In this document: positions 8,849 through 18,118 of the stretch, one piece after another | Position numbering within the stretch: the stretch's first letter is position 1 | How the letters are laid out: each line of letters begins with the position of its first letter | Source: an uncultured bacterium | GTDB lineage: Bacteria; Bacteroidota; Bacteroidia; Bacteroidales; CAIWKO01 | NCBI GenBank assembly: GCA_903862465.1 | Contig: CAIOYH010000209.1 | Coordinates: 1-52,699 of the forward strand | Direction: 5' to 3' | Length of the DNA: 52,699 nucleotides | The notes under the pieces: model-generated | Seen by the model: the letters and a program-made list of their open reading frames with translations, nothing else | What the model was told of the DNA's origin: nothing | The model's database searches: none | Translations under genes and position numbers: made by a program

Positions 8849-9244
8849 CTATTTATTAAAGTACAGTTTCATGGGTTTGAAGTAATATTCTTGCCAACCT
8901 TCGGTGTAGGCAAGCAACATACCTTTGGGTAGATTCCAATGGAGTATGGTTATTTTGCAGCCCTGTTTCACGTTTTCGAACACCACTTCCAACAAAGAGT
9001 CGTCGGCATCTTCGGGAAAATCGGTGGCGCGCCAAGATTGCAGGATACGGGTATCGGCTTCCAATTCGAGGATTTCTCCTGAGATGTAGCCGTCCCATGC
9101 CATGAAGGGTGCACCGAGTTGGTGTTGGAATTGGGCTGTGGAACCTGTGAAAGCACTGTGTTCTTTGCTGTCGAGCCAAGCATTGTAGAGGGTATGAGCG
9201 TCGCAATGCATCACTTCGCTCACGTCTATTTTTTCTGATTTCAT
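8849..9244 (-). CDS. SRPBCC (AHSA1-like) domain protein
   Basis: About 131 residues from the ATG at 9244. The open frame extends 9 codons further upstream, but MKSEKIDVSEVMHCDAHTLY is the natural family start. The helix-grip pattern is visible: an A-x-x-L-Y-N-A-W-L-D-S opening, W-D-G-Y-I-S-G-E, then Y-T-E-G-W-Q-E-Y-Y-F-K-P near the end, which is typical of AHSA1/START-like ligand-binding proteins. The ligand is unknown. It probably shares a transcript with the M48 gene downstream. Confidence 0.85.
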   Translation of the reverse strand: MKSEKIDVSEVMHCDAHTLYNAWLDSKEHSAFTGSTAQFQHQLGAPFMAWDGYISGEILELEADTRILQSWRATDFPEDADDSLLEVVFENVKQGCKITILHWNLPKGMLLAYTEGWQEYYFKPMKLYFNK

Positions 9245-9340
9245 GATATAGTTTTTTAGAATGAAGTGCAAAGTTACATGTTTATTTGATGAGAATAAAC
9301 ATTTTTATCGGAAAAGATTTTGGTAGGTTTGTTTTCTCTC

Positions 9341-10105
9341 TTATATATAGCCCATAAAGGCATACATAAGATAGCCCAAGACTTCATGTATGTAGTTTTC
9401 CCAACGGGTGATAGCAGCTGTTTCGGGGATAAGATAGTATCCAATATCGGTACGGCGTTTGCCTGCGATTTGTCCCACGGAATACATAGTGACGCATTGT
9501 CCTTCGTTGTTGAAACAAGCCGTTGCGCGTTTCATGTGGAGAGCAGAGGTGATGAGTAATATGTGTGCCTGTTGACAAGTTTTGTTGATTATATGGACAC
9601 AATTCACGGCATTTTCGTGTGTATTGTGAGAGGTGGAATCAATGATGATGTCGGATTCGGGAAGCCCTATGTCTAACCAATAGCGTTTGATAAGCTTAGC
9701 TTCGATGACATCATTAAAGACCAAACTGCCGGGACCACCCGAGACAATGACCTTCTTCACCACGCCTTGTTGGTAAAGTAGAATTGCTTGCAGGATGCGG
9801 TCTGTGTTGTCGCGAAAAATGAGTCGGTCGTTGTTGTTGTCAATATCTACCATGCCGCCGCCCAAGACAATGCCTGCATCGTAGTGCTGCCCTTTGTCTA
9901 AAGTAATCATAGGTTCTTCCCATGAGCGAATCAATTCGTCAATGAAAGCAGCATTGGTGAAGAACATAAAAAAGACAAAGGCAGTGATAAAGTACCTACG
10001 CGAGAGTTTGCCGCTCCTCGCCACTATACCGCATAGAAATAGGACGCAAATCAAAGTGAGCGGACTGAGTAGGAATGCTGTTATTTTCGAAATAATAAAA
10101 AACAT
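9341..10105 (-). CDS. YdcF/SanA family (DUF218) membrane protein
   Basis: A 254-residue protein with two hydrophobic segments in the first 60 residues and a DUF218 domain after them. Motifs are DAGIVLGGG near residue 78, KKVIVSGGPG near 115 and DSTSHNTHENA near 158, as in the YdcF/ElyC/SanA group. Members act at the cell envelope; ElyC and SanA are linked to envelope integrity. The exact reaction is unknown. It stands alone between the SRPBCC gene and the large TPR gene. Confidence 0.88.
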   Translation of the reverse strand: MFFIISKITAFLLSPLTLICVLFLCGIVARSGKLSRRYFITAFVFFMFFTNAAFIDELIRSWEEPMITLDKGQHYDAGIVLGGGMVDIDNNNDRLIFRDNTDRILQAILLYQQGVVKKVIVSGGPGSLVFNDVIEAKLIKRYWLDIGLPESDIIIDSTSHNTHENAVNCVHIINKTCQQAHILLITSALHMKRATACFNNEGQCVTMYSVGQIAGKRRTDIGYYLIPETAAITRWENYIHEVLGYLMYAFMGYI

Positions 10106-10228
10106 GGTGCAAAATAAAGGAATTTTCTGATATAAATTGCTATTTAATTTGAGAAAAATACGCTTGTGGTTAACAAATAATTGTAAGATGCAAATTGTGA
10201 GATAATTAACTTATGAGAAAATCTGATT

Positions 10229-12910
10229 TTATTTTAAGGATTTATAGCTTCGGCAATATGCAGTTTTGAAATAGTTGAACCATTTATCGTTTGCAGTGTA
10301 GGCTGTCACGGTAATCAAGGGGTTCATGGCAGGGTTTATAGCATAGTCTTTCATTGCCATCTTGGTGCCCAATTGTTGTTGTATGCCTTTGGTGTTAGCC
10401 ATAGGATATTGTAGCTTTTGTAAGGTTTTTAAACAAAGTAAAGCTTCGTCGGGGTGGTTTTTGGCAATGAAGAGTTCGTTGGCAGCTACCACAAAGTCGA
10501 TGTTGGTGGAGATACTGACAATGTCAATGAGCAGATGATGGATTAAGCCGTAGTTTTTTATGGTATTACTGACGTAAAAGTTTTCTGCTTCAAAATAATG
10601 CACGAAGTATTCCGCGAGGTTTTGCTGCGCCAATGCGAATTCAGCTTTTTGCAACAAGGACTGATACTCTGCTGCGGGTTGTATCATCTTTTTGTCGTTG
10701 ATGGTGTTCGAAGCATGCATGTTGCACTCAGGGAAACGCTCTGAAATCTTTACAGCTGCGGTGAATAGTTCCGATGCTCTGAGGTAATTTTGCTTGTTTG
10801 CCGATATAGTGCCTTGGTTGGATGCACTGTCGAAGCTAATGCGGGCGTTGGTACATTCTGTTTTGAAAATTAGGCGATTCAGGCGGTCGAAGCGATTGTT
10901 TATGATGCTGTCCGAAGCAAGTTGATGATGGGATTGTGTGTTTTTGATGTAGGGCACCATCGCTTTTGCGGAGTCTATCCTATTTGTGATTAATAGGCTT
11001 TTGGCGTAGTCCATCTGTTTCAGAATTACGGGCAAGGCGGTGGCTCGTATCAGCGAATCGAGTAGGGGGGAGGTCTTGAAAGTGTAGGTCTGCTCTAGCT
11101 TCTTTGCATTATCGAAATAGCTGAGTGCCGTTACATAGTTCTGTAGATATACATTGAAAACGCCTTTGGTGATGGCACTTGTGTATTGCATTCCTTTTAT
11201 CTTCGAGAGCAAAGAATCGGCGGTGGAGGAAAGCTTCACAATGTCGGCATTTTGCTTTTGATAGGCTTTGGCTTCGGTCAGCAGTGCTTCGGCTTGGTCG
11301 GCATCGTTAGATTTCAATGCTTTGGCGCTACGCTTTAGCTTGGTACGGTAGGTGCCGTTCTTTGCTTTTGCCATACTCTTCTTAAATTTATCTGACAAAG
11401 GCAATGCATTCAAGGTGCTCACATTTTGTGCCTTCTCGAGCAATGCTAAGGCTTTCTCAAATTGCTGTTTTGAGTTGTTGGTGTCGGCTTTGACAACGTA
11501 GGCTGTAACAAGCTTCTCGAATTTTAGCAGTGCTCCGGCATCGCTGATGATTTCGTTGCTGTTGGTTTTCTGATAGTTTTGCGCAGCGGTGATATAGATT
11601 TCCGCCAACTCGAGTTTGCCGTTGTCGAGCGCCTTTTGCGATACACTGAGATAGGATTGATAAATCCCGAACTTGGCTGATGCCAAGCCTTTCTTGTGTG
11701 TTTCGTTGCAGGTGTAAGCAGGTAAGTCTGTGCAGAACTTGGTGCATTGCTCAAAGAGTTCCACCGCTTCGTTGAACTTCTCTGTCCTTACATATTCATT
11801 GCCCACGGCTATCATCTTGGTGTAAACTGTGTCGGCATAGAGCATCACCTGCTTCTGCACCGCAGGCTCTGGATTCAACTTTTGGAGGATGTAAGCGATT
11901 TTGTTGGATGCGTCTATCAAACTATCACGGCGGAACTGTATCTTGGCAAGCTCTAATTGTGATGGCGCATATCGGGGATTGAACAGTATAGACTTTTTGA
12001 AATAAGCTTCGCCTTTAATGGTTTCTTTGCGCTGAATTTCCAACATACCTTTATCATAATAGATTCTGTCGAGGGTGGAGAGTTTCTCATTCATCTGATT
12101 GCGCATCAGGAGCAGCGTGTCGGAGAAGTTGTTGTACTTCTCTATGAATTGAATCGGGTCGTGGGAGCCTAACTGCAGCTTACCTGCGAAATCCAAATTG
12201 TACAACTCCTCGGAGGCTTTCTCTAAGTCTTTCAAACGTATATCATAGACAATAATCATGTCGGTGTTGCTGAAATCTATGGACTTCACTTGGTTCATAT
12301 ACTGCTGTATCCATGTCTCCGACAGGAAATAGTCGTCAATGAGCTTGAGTCGTTTGGAGAAACGGGAGATTGCCAAACTATCGTAGTTAAATTGCAAGTC
12401 TAAGAGTTCAATGCGGAACTTCTTCGCCTGCGATGTGTCGGTAAAGCTGAAGTCTGCCAACTTATTATAGCCCTTCTGCACAGACAATTTCAAGAGCGAT
12501 TGAACCGAAATCGGGTTTGCCTGACTCCCAAACACCTTAAAGGTGAAAGAGCAGTTGGACGGAATCAACATATCTGCAATAGAGAAGCTTTTATAGTTGA
12601 CATCGCCGGTGTTGGTTACGTCTGTCAGTTCGAAGCTTGCGGCGAAGTTGCCTTGCTGCGTTTCAACAATGCGACAAATTTGTGTTCCCGTGAAGATAAA
12701 CTTGGTAAACTCTGCTTTTTTCTGATTGCTGAGGGCAATTTCGTCAATAAAGTAATTTGTGATGCGGGAATTTGCGTCCGAATTTTCATTTCTGACAATC
12801 GGAATCGCGATAGCATGATTATCCTGATAAACAGTATTGTCCTGACTATGAGCTATGCTCATGCAGAAAATCCCTAAGACGAAACACAGTAGTTGCTTGA
12901 AAGGCATCAT
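10229..12910 (-). CDS. Large secreted TPR-like repeat protein
   Basis: About 893 residues. The open frame begins with a TTG at 12928, but ATG codons at 12910 and 12907 give a proper signal peptide (MMPFKQLLCFVLGIFCMS...AHSQ), so I use 12910. After the signal the protein is a long run of alpha-helical hairpins resembling degenerate TPRs, for example K-G-E-A-Y-F-K-K-S-I-L-F-N-P-R-Y-A-P near residue 310 and repeated F-x-x-A-x-x-x-x-x-x-A blocks from 390 to 850. It is probably periplasmic or outer-membrane associated and may act as a scaffold. I recognise no catalytic motif. It is transcribed away from argS. Confidence 0.75.
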   Translation of the reverse strand: MMPFKQLLCFVLGIFCMSIAHSQDNTVYQDNHAIAIPIVRNENSDANSRITNYFIDEIALSNQKKAEFTKFIFTGTQICRIVETQQGNFAASFELTDVTNTGDVNYKSFSIADMLIPSNCSFTFKVFGSQANPISVQSLLKLSVQKGYNKLADFSFTDTSQAKKFRIELLDLQFNYDSLAISRFSKRLKLIDDYFLSETWIQQYMNQVKSIDFSNTDMIIVYDIRLKDLEKASEELYNLDFAGKLQLGSHDPIQFIEKYNNFSDTLLLMRNQMNEKLSTLDRIYYDKGMLEIQRKETIKGEAYFKKSILFNPRYAPSQLELAKIQFRRDSLIDASNKIAYILQKLNPEPAVQKQVMLYADTVYTKMIAVGNEYVRTEKFNEAVELFEQCTKFCTDLPAYTCNETHKKGLASAKFGIYQSYLSVSQKALDNGKLELAEIYITAAQNYQKTNSNEIISDAGALLKFEKLVTAYVVKADTNNSKQQFEKALALLEKAQNVSTLNALPLSDKFKKSMAKAKNGTYRTKLKRSAKALKSNDADQAEALLTEAKAYQKQNADIVKLSSTADSLLSKIKGMQYTSAITKGVFNVYLQNYVTALSYFDNAKKLEQTYTFKTSPLLDSLIRATALPVILKQMDYAKSLLITNRIDSAKAMVPYIKNTQSHHQLASDSIINNRFDRLNRLIFKTECTNARISFDSASNQGTISANKQNYLRASELFTAAVKISERFPECNMHASNTINDKKMIQPAAEYQSLLQKAEFALAQQNLAEYFVHYFEAENFYVSNTIKNYGLIHHLLIDIVSISTNIDFVVAANELFIAKNHPDEALLCLKTLQKLQYPMANTKGIQQQLGTKMAMKDYAINPAMNPLITVTAYTANDKWFNYFKTAYCRSYKSLK

Positions 12911-13102
12911 GAAAATATTAATCAACAAAGTTTGTCATAATAGTTGTACAAACGAAATCTTGCTAAAAATAATATCAACAATCCAATGTTAATTCAATTT
13001 ATCATTAAAAATAAGAATAAGAATCTCCGCTTAAATCATCATTCGCACACCTCAATTCTTAATTCATACATCTAAAATCTCAATTAAATTCAAAGGATTC
13101 TG

Positions 13103-13110
13103 TATCTTTG
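13103..13110 (+). promoter_or_regulatory. -7 element of the argS promoter
   Basis: TATCTTTG matches TAnnTTTG, 13 bases before the argS ATG, which implies a very short leader. I see no convincing -33 TTG. Confidence 0.45.
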
Positions 13111-13123
13111 CAGAAAAAAAAAG

Positions 13124-14911
13124 ATGTGGCAAAGTTTGATAGATGCGTGCGTTGATGCGTGTCAGGTGTTATATAATCAAGAGATAAAGGCGGATATCGT
13201 TCATATTCAGAAGACCAATGCGCAGTTTCGGCAAGAAGCCGATTTGACGGTGATGGTGTTCCCCTTGGTGAAGTTCTCGAGGAAAGCTCCCGAGCAAACC
13301 GCTCAGGATATAGGGAATTATCTGAAAAACACGGTGGACTATGTGGAAGATTTCACGGTAGTAAAAGGTTTTTTGAATTTGAAGATAGCGAATAGCTTTT
13401 GGATTTCGTTTCTGCAACATCATTTCAGCGATACGCGATTCTGCATTCAAGAAGCGGATAATTCACTTGCGCCCATCATCGTGGAATATTCATCTCCCAA
13501 CACTAATAAACCCTTGCATTTGGGACATATCCGCAATAATCTCTTGGGCGATTCCATTTCGCGCATCTTGAAAGCCAATGGCAAAAATGTGCTTCAGGTG
13601 AACTTGGTGAACGACCGCGGCATTCATATCTGCAAGAGCATGTTAGCTTGGCAGAAATGGGGCAATGGCGAAACCCCTGAGTCGTCGGGGCTGAAAGGCG
13701 ATAAGTTGGTGGGCAAATATTACGTTTTGTTTGATACGCACTACAAGCAACAAATTGCAGAATTGATTGGGAAGGGGATAGGCGAGGAAGACGCAGCGAA
13801 ACAAGCCCCGCTGATACAGGAAGCGCAGACGATGTTGGAACGTTGGGAGGCAGGCGACGCTGAGGTTAGGGAACTTTGGAAACGGATGAACTCTTGGGTG
13901 TATGCAGGTTTCGATGTCAGTTATGCGAGCATGGGCATTTCGTTCGATAAGATGTATTATGAATCGCTGACCTATCTTTTGGGGAAGGATCTAGTGCACA
14001 AAGGGCTTACGGATGACATTTTTTATCATAATGACGACGGGGCTGTATGGGTAGATTTGACGGATGAAGGCTTGGGCGAGAAGTTATTGCTGAGAGCCAA
14101 CGGCACTTCAGTGTATATGACACAAGATTTGGGTACGGCTTGTACGCGCTATGACGAGTTTCATCCCGAAAGGATGATTTACGTGGTGGGCAACGAGCAG
14201 AACTACCATTTCGACGTATTGAAAAAGGTGTTGAAGAAGATGCACTACGCTTGGGCGGATGCTATTCGCCATTTCTCGTATGGGATGGTGGAGCTCCCCG
14301 AAGGGAAGATGAAATCGCGGGAAGGCACCGTGGTGGACGCCGATGATTTGATAGCCGAAGTGATAGAAACCGCCCGACAGACCACTATGGAACTCGGAAA
14401 GCTCGACAATTTCGATTCGGAGGAAGCGCTGAATCTCTTCCGTATCCTAGGACTCGGCGGCTTGAAGTATTTCATCCTGAAGGTGGATCCTTTGAAGAAC
14501 ATGATGTTCAATCCGAAGGAATCTATTGATTTCACAGGCAACACAGGTCCTTTTATTCAATATACGTATGCGCGCATACAATCCTTATTGCGCAAATCCG
14601 ACACGGAAATCGGAGCGTTGAACGTATCTTCATCCATAAACATAAATGAAGAAGAGCGCGAACTCCTGCATCTGTGCAGCGATTTCGATCGCATTTTGCA
14701 TTTGGCGGCAGAGGAGCTGAGTCCGGCACACATCGCCAATTACACCTTCGAATTGGCGAAGCAATACAATCAATTCTATCAGCGTATCACCGTGTTGAAA
14801 GAAGAGAATCAGGAGCTTCGTGAGTTTCGGCTTGCCCTGTCGCATTTCACCGCCATCATCATCAAAAATGGAATGAGCCTGCTTGGCATCGAAGTACCGC
14901 AACGGATGTAA
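13124..14911 (+). CDS. argS: Arginyl-tRNA synthetase
   Basis: A 595-residue class I synthetase that charges tRNA-Arg with arginine using ATP. The N-terminal Add1 domain covers about residues 1-105. The HIGH motif appears as KPLHLGHIRNN near residue 131 and the KMSKS equivalent as GKMKSREGTVVD near 394. The C-terminal DALR anticodon-binding domain starts near 470 (YTYARIQSLLRK) and ends with GMSLLGIEVPQRM. Length and motif spacing match the bacterial enzyme. The start is the ATG at 13124. Confidence 0.97.
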   Translation: MWQSLIDACVDACQVLYNQEIKADIVHIQKTNAQFRQEADLTVMVFPLVKFSRKAPEQTAQDIGNYLKNTVDYVEDFTVVKGFLNLKIANSFWISFLQHHFSDTRFCIQEADNSLAPIIVEYSSPNTNKPLHLGHIRNNLLGDSISRILKANGKNVLQVNLVNDRGIHICKSMLAWQKWGNGETPESSGLKGDKLVGKYYVLFDTHYKQQIAELIGKGIGEEDAAKQAPLIQEAQTMLERWEAGDAEVRELWKRMNSWVYAGFDVSYASMGISFDKMYYESLTYLLGKDLVHKGLTDDIFYHNDDGAVWVDLTDEGLGEKLLLRANGTSVYMTQDLGTACTRYDEFHPERMIYVVGNEQNYHFDVLKKVLKKMHYAWADAIRHFSYGMVELPEGKMKSREGTVVDADDLIAEVIETARQTTMELGKLDNFDSEEALNLFRILGLGGLKYFILKVDPLKNMMFNPKESIDFTGNTGPFIQYTYARIQSLLRKSDTEIGALNVSSSININEEERELLHLCSDFDRILHLAAEELSPAHIANYTFELAKQYNQFYQRITVLKEENQELREFRLALSHFTAIIIKNGMSLLGIEVPQRM

Positions 14912-15058
14912 TGACTCGATATCCCGCCAAGGAAAGAAAAAAATCGTTACGTATCGTGAGTAGTATCTGTGATACGTTAAAATAGCATAATATTCTAAGC
15001 AATACGCAATATCTATAATGTGTGTGCGTTTTTCAATCCTAATCAATATATTATAAAA

Positions 15059-16009
15059 ATGAAAAAGTTAATTTTATTACTAGTCATCCTCGTCGGCTTC
15101 GGCTTGAACGGCATGAGCCAGAATGACACTGTAAGCACAAAATCATCCTGTTGCCATAAAGGATCCTCCTGTTGCAAAAAGGCTTGCTGCATGAAAATCT
15201 CCGGCATATCCGTTGATATGGGCTCGTTTAATTATCGAACCATTCATAAAGAAGACAAAGACTTCGATCCTATGAAGGACAACAATGGCAGTTTCAATAT
15301 GGGACACGGCAATTCGATGATGTATGGCAACAACGGCAACTCTAATTCCCGCAAAGAGTTGACATTCGAAATCGGCTTCAATCCTTATTCAAAGAAATTG
15401 GGTGAATATAACAAAAGACAAGAATTCGCCATCGGTTTCTTCTACTCAGGTTCGGATTTGGCGAATGAGAATACCGAAAAATTCAGTTCGACGGTAGGCG
15501 ACACCTTCTCCTTCCATCAGGTGTTGTATCAAACCGATACGATGGTTCGCTCGCGCAGCGAATATCGCGAATCTGCTAATGTATTGGGTGTAAGCGCTAA
15601 GTATTTATTCAAGACTGACCCTGAGAAACGTTTCTCGCTCTTCACCGGCGTAGGTTTGAAGTTAGCTTGCACCATCACATCACGTGTTTACAAGTATGCT
15701 TCAGAAGATATGGCTGTGGCTATCAACTATTACAACACCAAACCTAACTTCAGTTTGTTCGATGATGCTACCCACATTGCAGGAGGCGAAACTTGGTATA
15801 GAGGGAAATCTGATGCAACGCTGTTCACCAGTGTGTTTGCTCCCTTTGGCGTTAATATGCGTTTGTGTAAGAAGAAAGAAATTTGGAATCAGATGAACAT
15901 CTTTATGCAAGGCGTTGTTGGTCTCGAATTAGAGTCGCAAATAAAAGGCTCTACGCATCTGAATCCTTTCATGGGTTGCAGTATGGGCTTCAAATTTGAC
16001 TTCCAATAA
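15059..16009 (+). CDS. Secreted protein with a Cys-rich N-terminus, probable beta-barrel
   Basis: A 316-residue protein from the ATG at 15059; the frame is open upstream, but this ATG begins a clear signal peptide (MKKLILLLVILVGFGLNGMS). Directly after it lies a dense cysteine cluster with three CC pairs in SSCCHKGSSCCKKACCMK. The rest alternates polar and aromatic residues, and the last strand is MGCSMGFKFDFQ, ending in F-x-F-Q like an outer-membrane barrel. The cluster could bind metal or be lipid- or disulfide-linked, but I cannot tell which. It follows argS by 147 bases and ends before a strong terminator. Confidence 0.7.
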   Translation: MKKLILLLVILVGFGLNGMSQNDTVSTKSSCCHKGSSCCKKACCMKISGISVDMGSFNYRTIHKEDKDFDPMKDNNGSFNMGHGNSMMYGNNGNSNSRKELTFEIGFNPYSKKLGEYNKRQEFAIGFFYSGSDLANENTEKFSSTVGDTFSFHQVLYQTDTMVRSRSEYRESANVLGVSAKYLFKTDPEKRFSLFTGVGLKLACTITSRVYKYASEDMAVAINYYNTKPNFSLFDDATHIAGGETWYRGKSDATLFTSVFAPFGVNMRLCKKKEIWNQMNIFMQGVVGLELESQIKGSTHLNPFMGCSMGFKFDFQ

Positions 16010-16054
16010 AATCTTACAGCGTCCTTTTTTCAATCAATTATTAAGTAATAAAAC

Positions 16055-16087
16055 AAAAGGCTTACCTGAGTTAGGTAAGCCTTTTTT
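16055..16087. terminator. Bidirectional Rho-independent terminator
   Basis: The arms AAAAGGCTTACCT and AGGTAAGCCTTTT flank a 5-base loop and are followed by a T-run. It lies between convergent genes ending at 16009 (+) and 16137 (-), with an A-run on the other side, so it can serve both. Confidence 0.9.
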
Positions 16088-16136
16088 ATGTGCGAAATCG
16101 TTACGGATATTGCGCACTCAAAGTGTAAATCCATCG

Positions 16137-16349
16137 TTAGTTAAGCGTACATGTGCCGCCTCCATATTGTGTAGCGAGATTGTCGCAACTTGTTTGGGCG
16201 GATTTTTCTGTCACTTTTTCAAAAGAAGTCACTAGGGGAGTGGGGGACGTTGGATAGGTGCACGTGCAAGTGTAATCTTTTTTGCACGATGAGAACGAGC
16301 ATACTGCTATAAAAGCAATGATAATACATAATCCTGTTGTTTTTTTCAT
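16137..16349 (-). CDS. Small lipoprotein
   Basis: A 70-residue protein with a lipoprotein signal peptide whose lipobox is FSSC followed by KKD, the usual Bacteroidota form. The mature part of about 48 residues has four further cysteines, two of them in YTCTCTY. The function is unknown. It lies downstream of the array-associated gene at 16481 on the same strand, with a hairpin between them. Confidence 0.7.
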   Translation of the reverse strand: MKKTTGLCIIIAFIAVCSFSSCKKDYTCTCTYPTSPTPLVTSFEKVTEKSAQTSCDNLATQYGGGTCTLN

Positions 16350-16440
16350 AGTTTACTGTTTAAGTTTTTCCGCATCACTTGGCAGTTCGGCAACGCCCCG
16401 TTTATTTGAGTGGGATCTGGACTCCACTGTATCTTGAAAG

Positions 16441-16470
16441 CGAGAACTTTGCCTTGCGACAAAGCTCTCG
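16441..16470. terminator. Hairpin downstream of the array-A gene
   Basis: GCGAGAACTTTG and CAAAGCTCTCG form an 11-bp stem with one mismatch around an 8-base loop, about 10 bases after the gene ending at 16481. The T-run is weak, so it may be an attenuator or processing signal and not a full terminator. Confidence 0.4.
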
Positions 16471-16480
16471 TTTGTTGAAG

Positions 16481-17215
16481 CTAGTTCACCATCAAAACAT
16501 GCCTTTCGCTCCATTCTCCTGCCCGTTCGGGATGTTGAATATCTATCCAACGACCCCAAAGATACAAGTCAAACCCTGCTACTATGGGGTTAACTTGAAC
16601 GGAGAAAAGAGCGGCAGTGCTAATTTCTTTTGTTGTACCATCTTCAGGTCCCATGCATTTTGCTTTCACCAAATTCACCAATTCCGGTGGAATTGCGAAT
16701 TTGCCTTGCACGACTGCAAAGCGCAATTCCAAAGCATTAGCCGTGTCGGGAATATTATGCTTTTTGGTGTCAGTTTTCGTACGAGCACCACCTTTAAACA
16801 GTCCGTTTGGACGATTTTCGAGGTCAATAACGCATTCGTCCTTGATGGGAGCCTTAGGAACTGTCGGCTCGTGAGGCAGCCCCGTTTTGCGATTCAGTTT
16901 TTTGCGATCGGCGTCTGTCCACTTGCTCGCGGGGATGTCATTATAGATAGCTCTAAGCTTGGTTACCAATGCATTTGAAGCCGTTTTCAATTGGGTGCAC
17001 AATAGCGAAGGCTTCCTGCCGGGCGTATTATCATATTCATTTTTTATATAACAATAGCTGCCGGGCGTTTCCAAATCGCCGTAAAGCTCTTCAAGTTCCT
17101 CAATAGTCCCCGACAAGATGCCAAGGCGCGTTGCATTTAAAACAAGCCAAGCCACAGCCATCAAAAAATAAGCAGCTTTGCCTTGAGTGTCTTTTGGAAA
17201 GGTATCATCAGTCAT
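16481..17215 (-). CDS. Array-associated protein A: helical N-terminus plus FnIII-like C-terminus
   Basis: A 244-residue protein of unknown function without a signal peptide. Residues about 10-110 are helical. A short linker with a W-T-D-A-D-R-K-K-L pattern and a proline-rich TGLPHEPTVPKAP segment follows, then a beta-rich part that ends LYLWGRWIDIQHPERAGEW with a last strand HVLMVN. From memory, Bacteroidota contain many small proteins with this order, the tail resembling a fibronectin-III edge. No search was done. It shares the W-then-final-strand ending and general layout with the proteins at 30770 and 51092, but the sequence similarity is weak. A 21-bp tandem array begins about 130 bases upstream of its start. 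Confidence 0.65.
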   Translation of the reverse strand: MTDDTFPKDTQGKAAYFLMAVAWLVLNATRLGILSGTIEELEELYGDLETPGSYCYIKNEYDNTPGRKPSLLCTQLKTASNALVTKLRAIYNDIPASKWTDADRKKLNRKTGLPHEPTVPKAPIKDECVIDLENRPNGLFKGGARTKTDTKKHNIPDTANALELRFAVVQGKFAIPPELVNLVKAKCMGPEDGTTKEISTAALFSVQVNPIVAGFDLYLWGRWIDIQHPERAGEWSERHVLMVN

Positions 17216-17344
17216 AGTTTTAAGTATTTAAAAGTCAAGAAATTTTATGAATTAATGACAGTAGGAATAGACTGTCGGCTATTTCCCGTTATTAAATAGT
17301 TGAAAAATGTTGGACTGCGAATAAAAATCCTAAATTGCTTTTTG

Positions 17345-17660
17345 AGTATGATAAACTCTCTAAAGGAGAAAGTGAATTTTAGTAAGATGGGAGAAAGAGA
17401 ATTGGTAAAGATACTAAATATGCGTATCAACAGCATCCACGCTATGATGAAGCGGATTAACTCCCTTATGAAGCGAGTCAACGCTAAGGTGGTGCGAGTT
17501 AACGCTCTTGTGACTAGAGTAAACTCTCTCTTGATGAGCGTGAACTTTCTTTTGAATAGGGTAAACTCTCGTGTGGCGAGAGTGAACTCTCTTCTGATTA
17601 GAGTAAACTCTAATTGTAATAGCGTAAACTTTATTTTAGTAGAAGATAATTTAAAAATGA
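17345..17660. repeat. Tandem array A, exact 21-bp period
   Basis: An AAC-type anchor recurs at 17354, 17375 and so on to 17648 in exact 21-base steps, 15 positions with no indel. The best units carry the near-palindrome AGAGTAAACTCT (17516-17527; 17579-17590 with one change; 17599-17612 extended). The units nearest the gene (17354-17440) have decayed but keep the phase. There are no spacers, so it is not a CRISPR. Confidence 0.9.
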
Positions 17661-17672
17661 TATAAACCCATA

Positions 17673-17927
17673 TCATGCAGCTATATACCAACCAGCTCCA
17701 TTTGGGTCCCGCATAGGTGCTGTTGCGAATATTTTCATGTCTTGACCACGAGGCATACGACTTCTTGTTCCCCTTTTGAAGGAAGATGCTACGAAACCAA
17801 ATATACCAATTGCCAGATAACATACATGAATTTTGAGACCAGACTGCAACATTACGAAATATTTCAATACGCGCAGCAAAAATTGAAAAATATTTTTTTC
17901 GCTTTCGCGGAAGTTGACGCCATCCAA
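17673..17927 (-). CDS. Doubtful small open frame between array A and the Gre-like gene
   Basis: An 84-residue frame with one possible membrane segment (IHVCYLAIGIFGFVASSF) and a basic stretch after it. I recognise no family and see no good ribosome site. It is listed only because the region is otherwise empty, and it may be a decayed gene or chance. Confidence 0.2.
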   Translation of the reverse strand: MDGVNFRESEKNIFQFLLRVLKYFVMLQSGLKIHVCYLAIGIFGFVASSFKRGTRSRMPRGQDMKIFATAPMRDPNGAGWYIAA

Positions 17928-18118
17928 CTGAAAAACATTGGGTTACAATCGTAATCTTTTTTGAGACATTCCTACTTATTTTTTTGGAAGATACAAAGTT
18001 GTTTGAAGCTGAAAAGCTGAAGGACATTTCATCTTTGAAGAAAGATTTATTGCAAGAAAATAAAACAAATTTGATGCTCGTATTTATATATTTTATACTT
18101 TCGTAAAAAAATCCAATC

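Larger units (their letters stand above)
17216..18118. other. Noncoding region holding tandem array A
   Basis: It contains a 6-bp inverted repeat at 17257-17276 (GACAGT...ACTGTC), the 21-bp array at 17345-17660, and an AT-rich leader before the Gre-like gene. The open frames 17300-17665 (+) and 17245-18171 (-) come from the array, whose period is divisible by three. A weak small frame lies at 17673-17927. Confidence 0.6.

Noticed and set aside
12911-12928. TTG start for the large TPR protein
   Set aside because: The ATG at 12910 gives a clean signal peptide; the TTG adds six residues that disturb it.
17300-17665. 121-residue frame with VNSLLIR-type heptads over array A, suggestive of a coiled coil
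   Set aside because: A 21-bp period always gives a 7-residue repeat in any frame lacking a stop. The opposite strand is open too, arrays B and C do not keep the same strand or frame open, and no ribosome site is visible.
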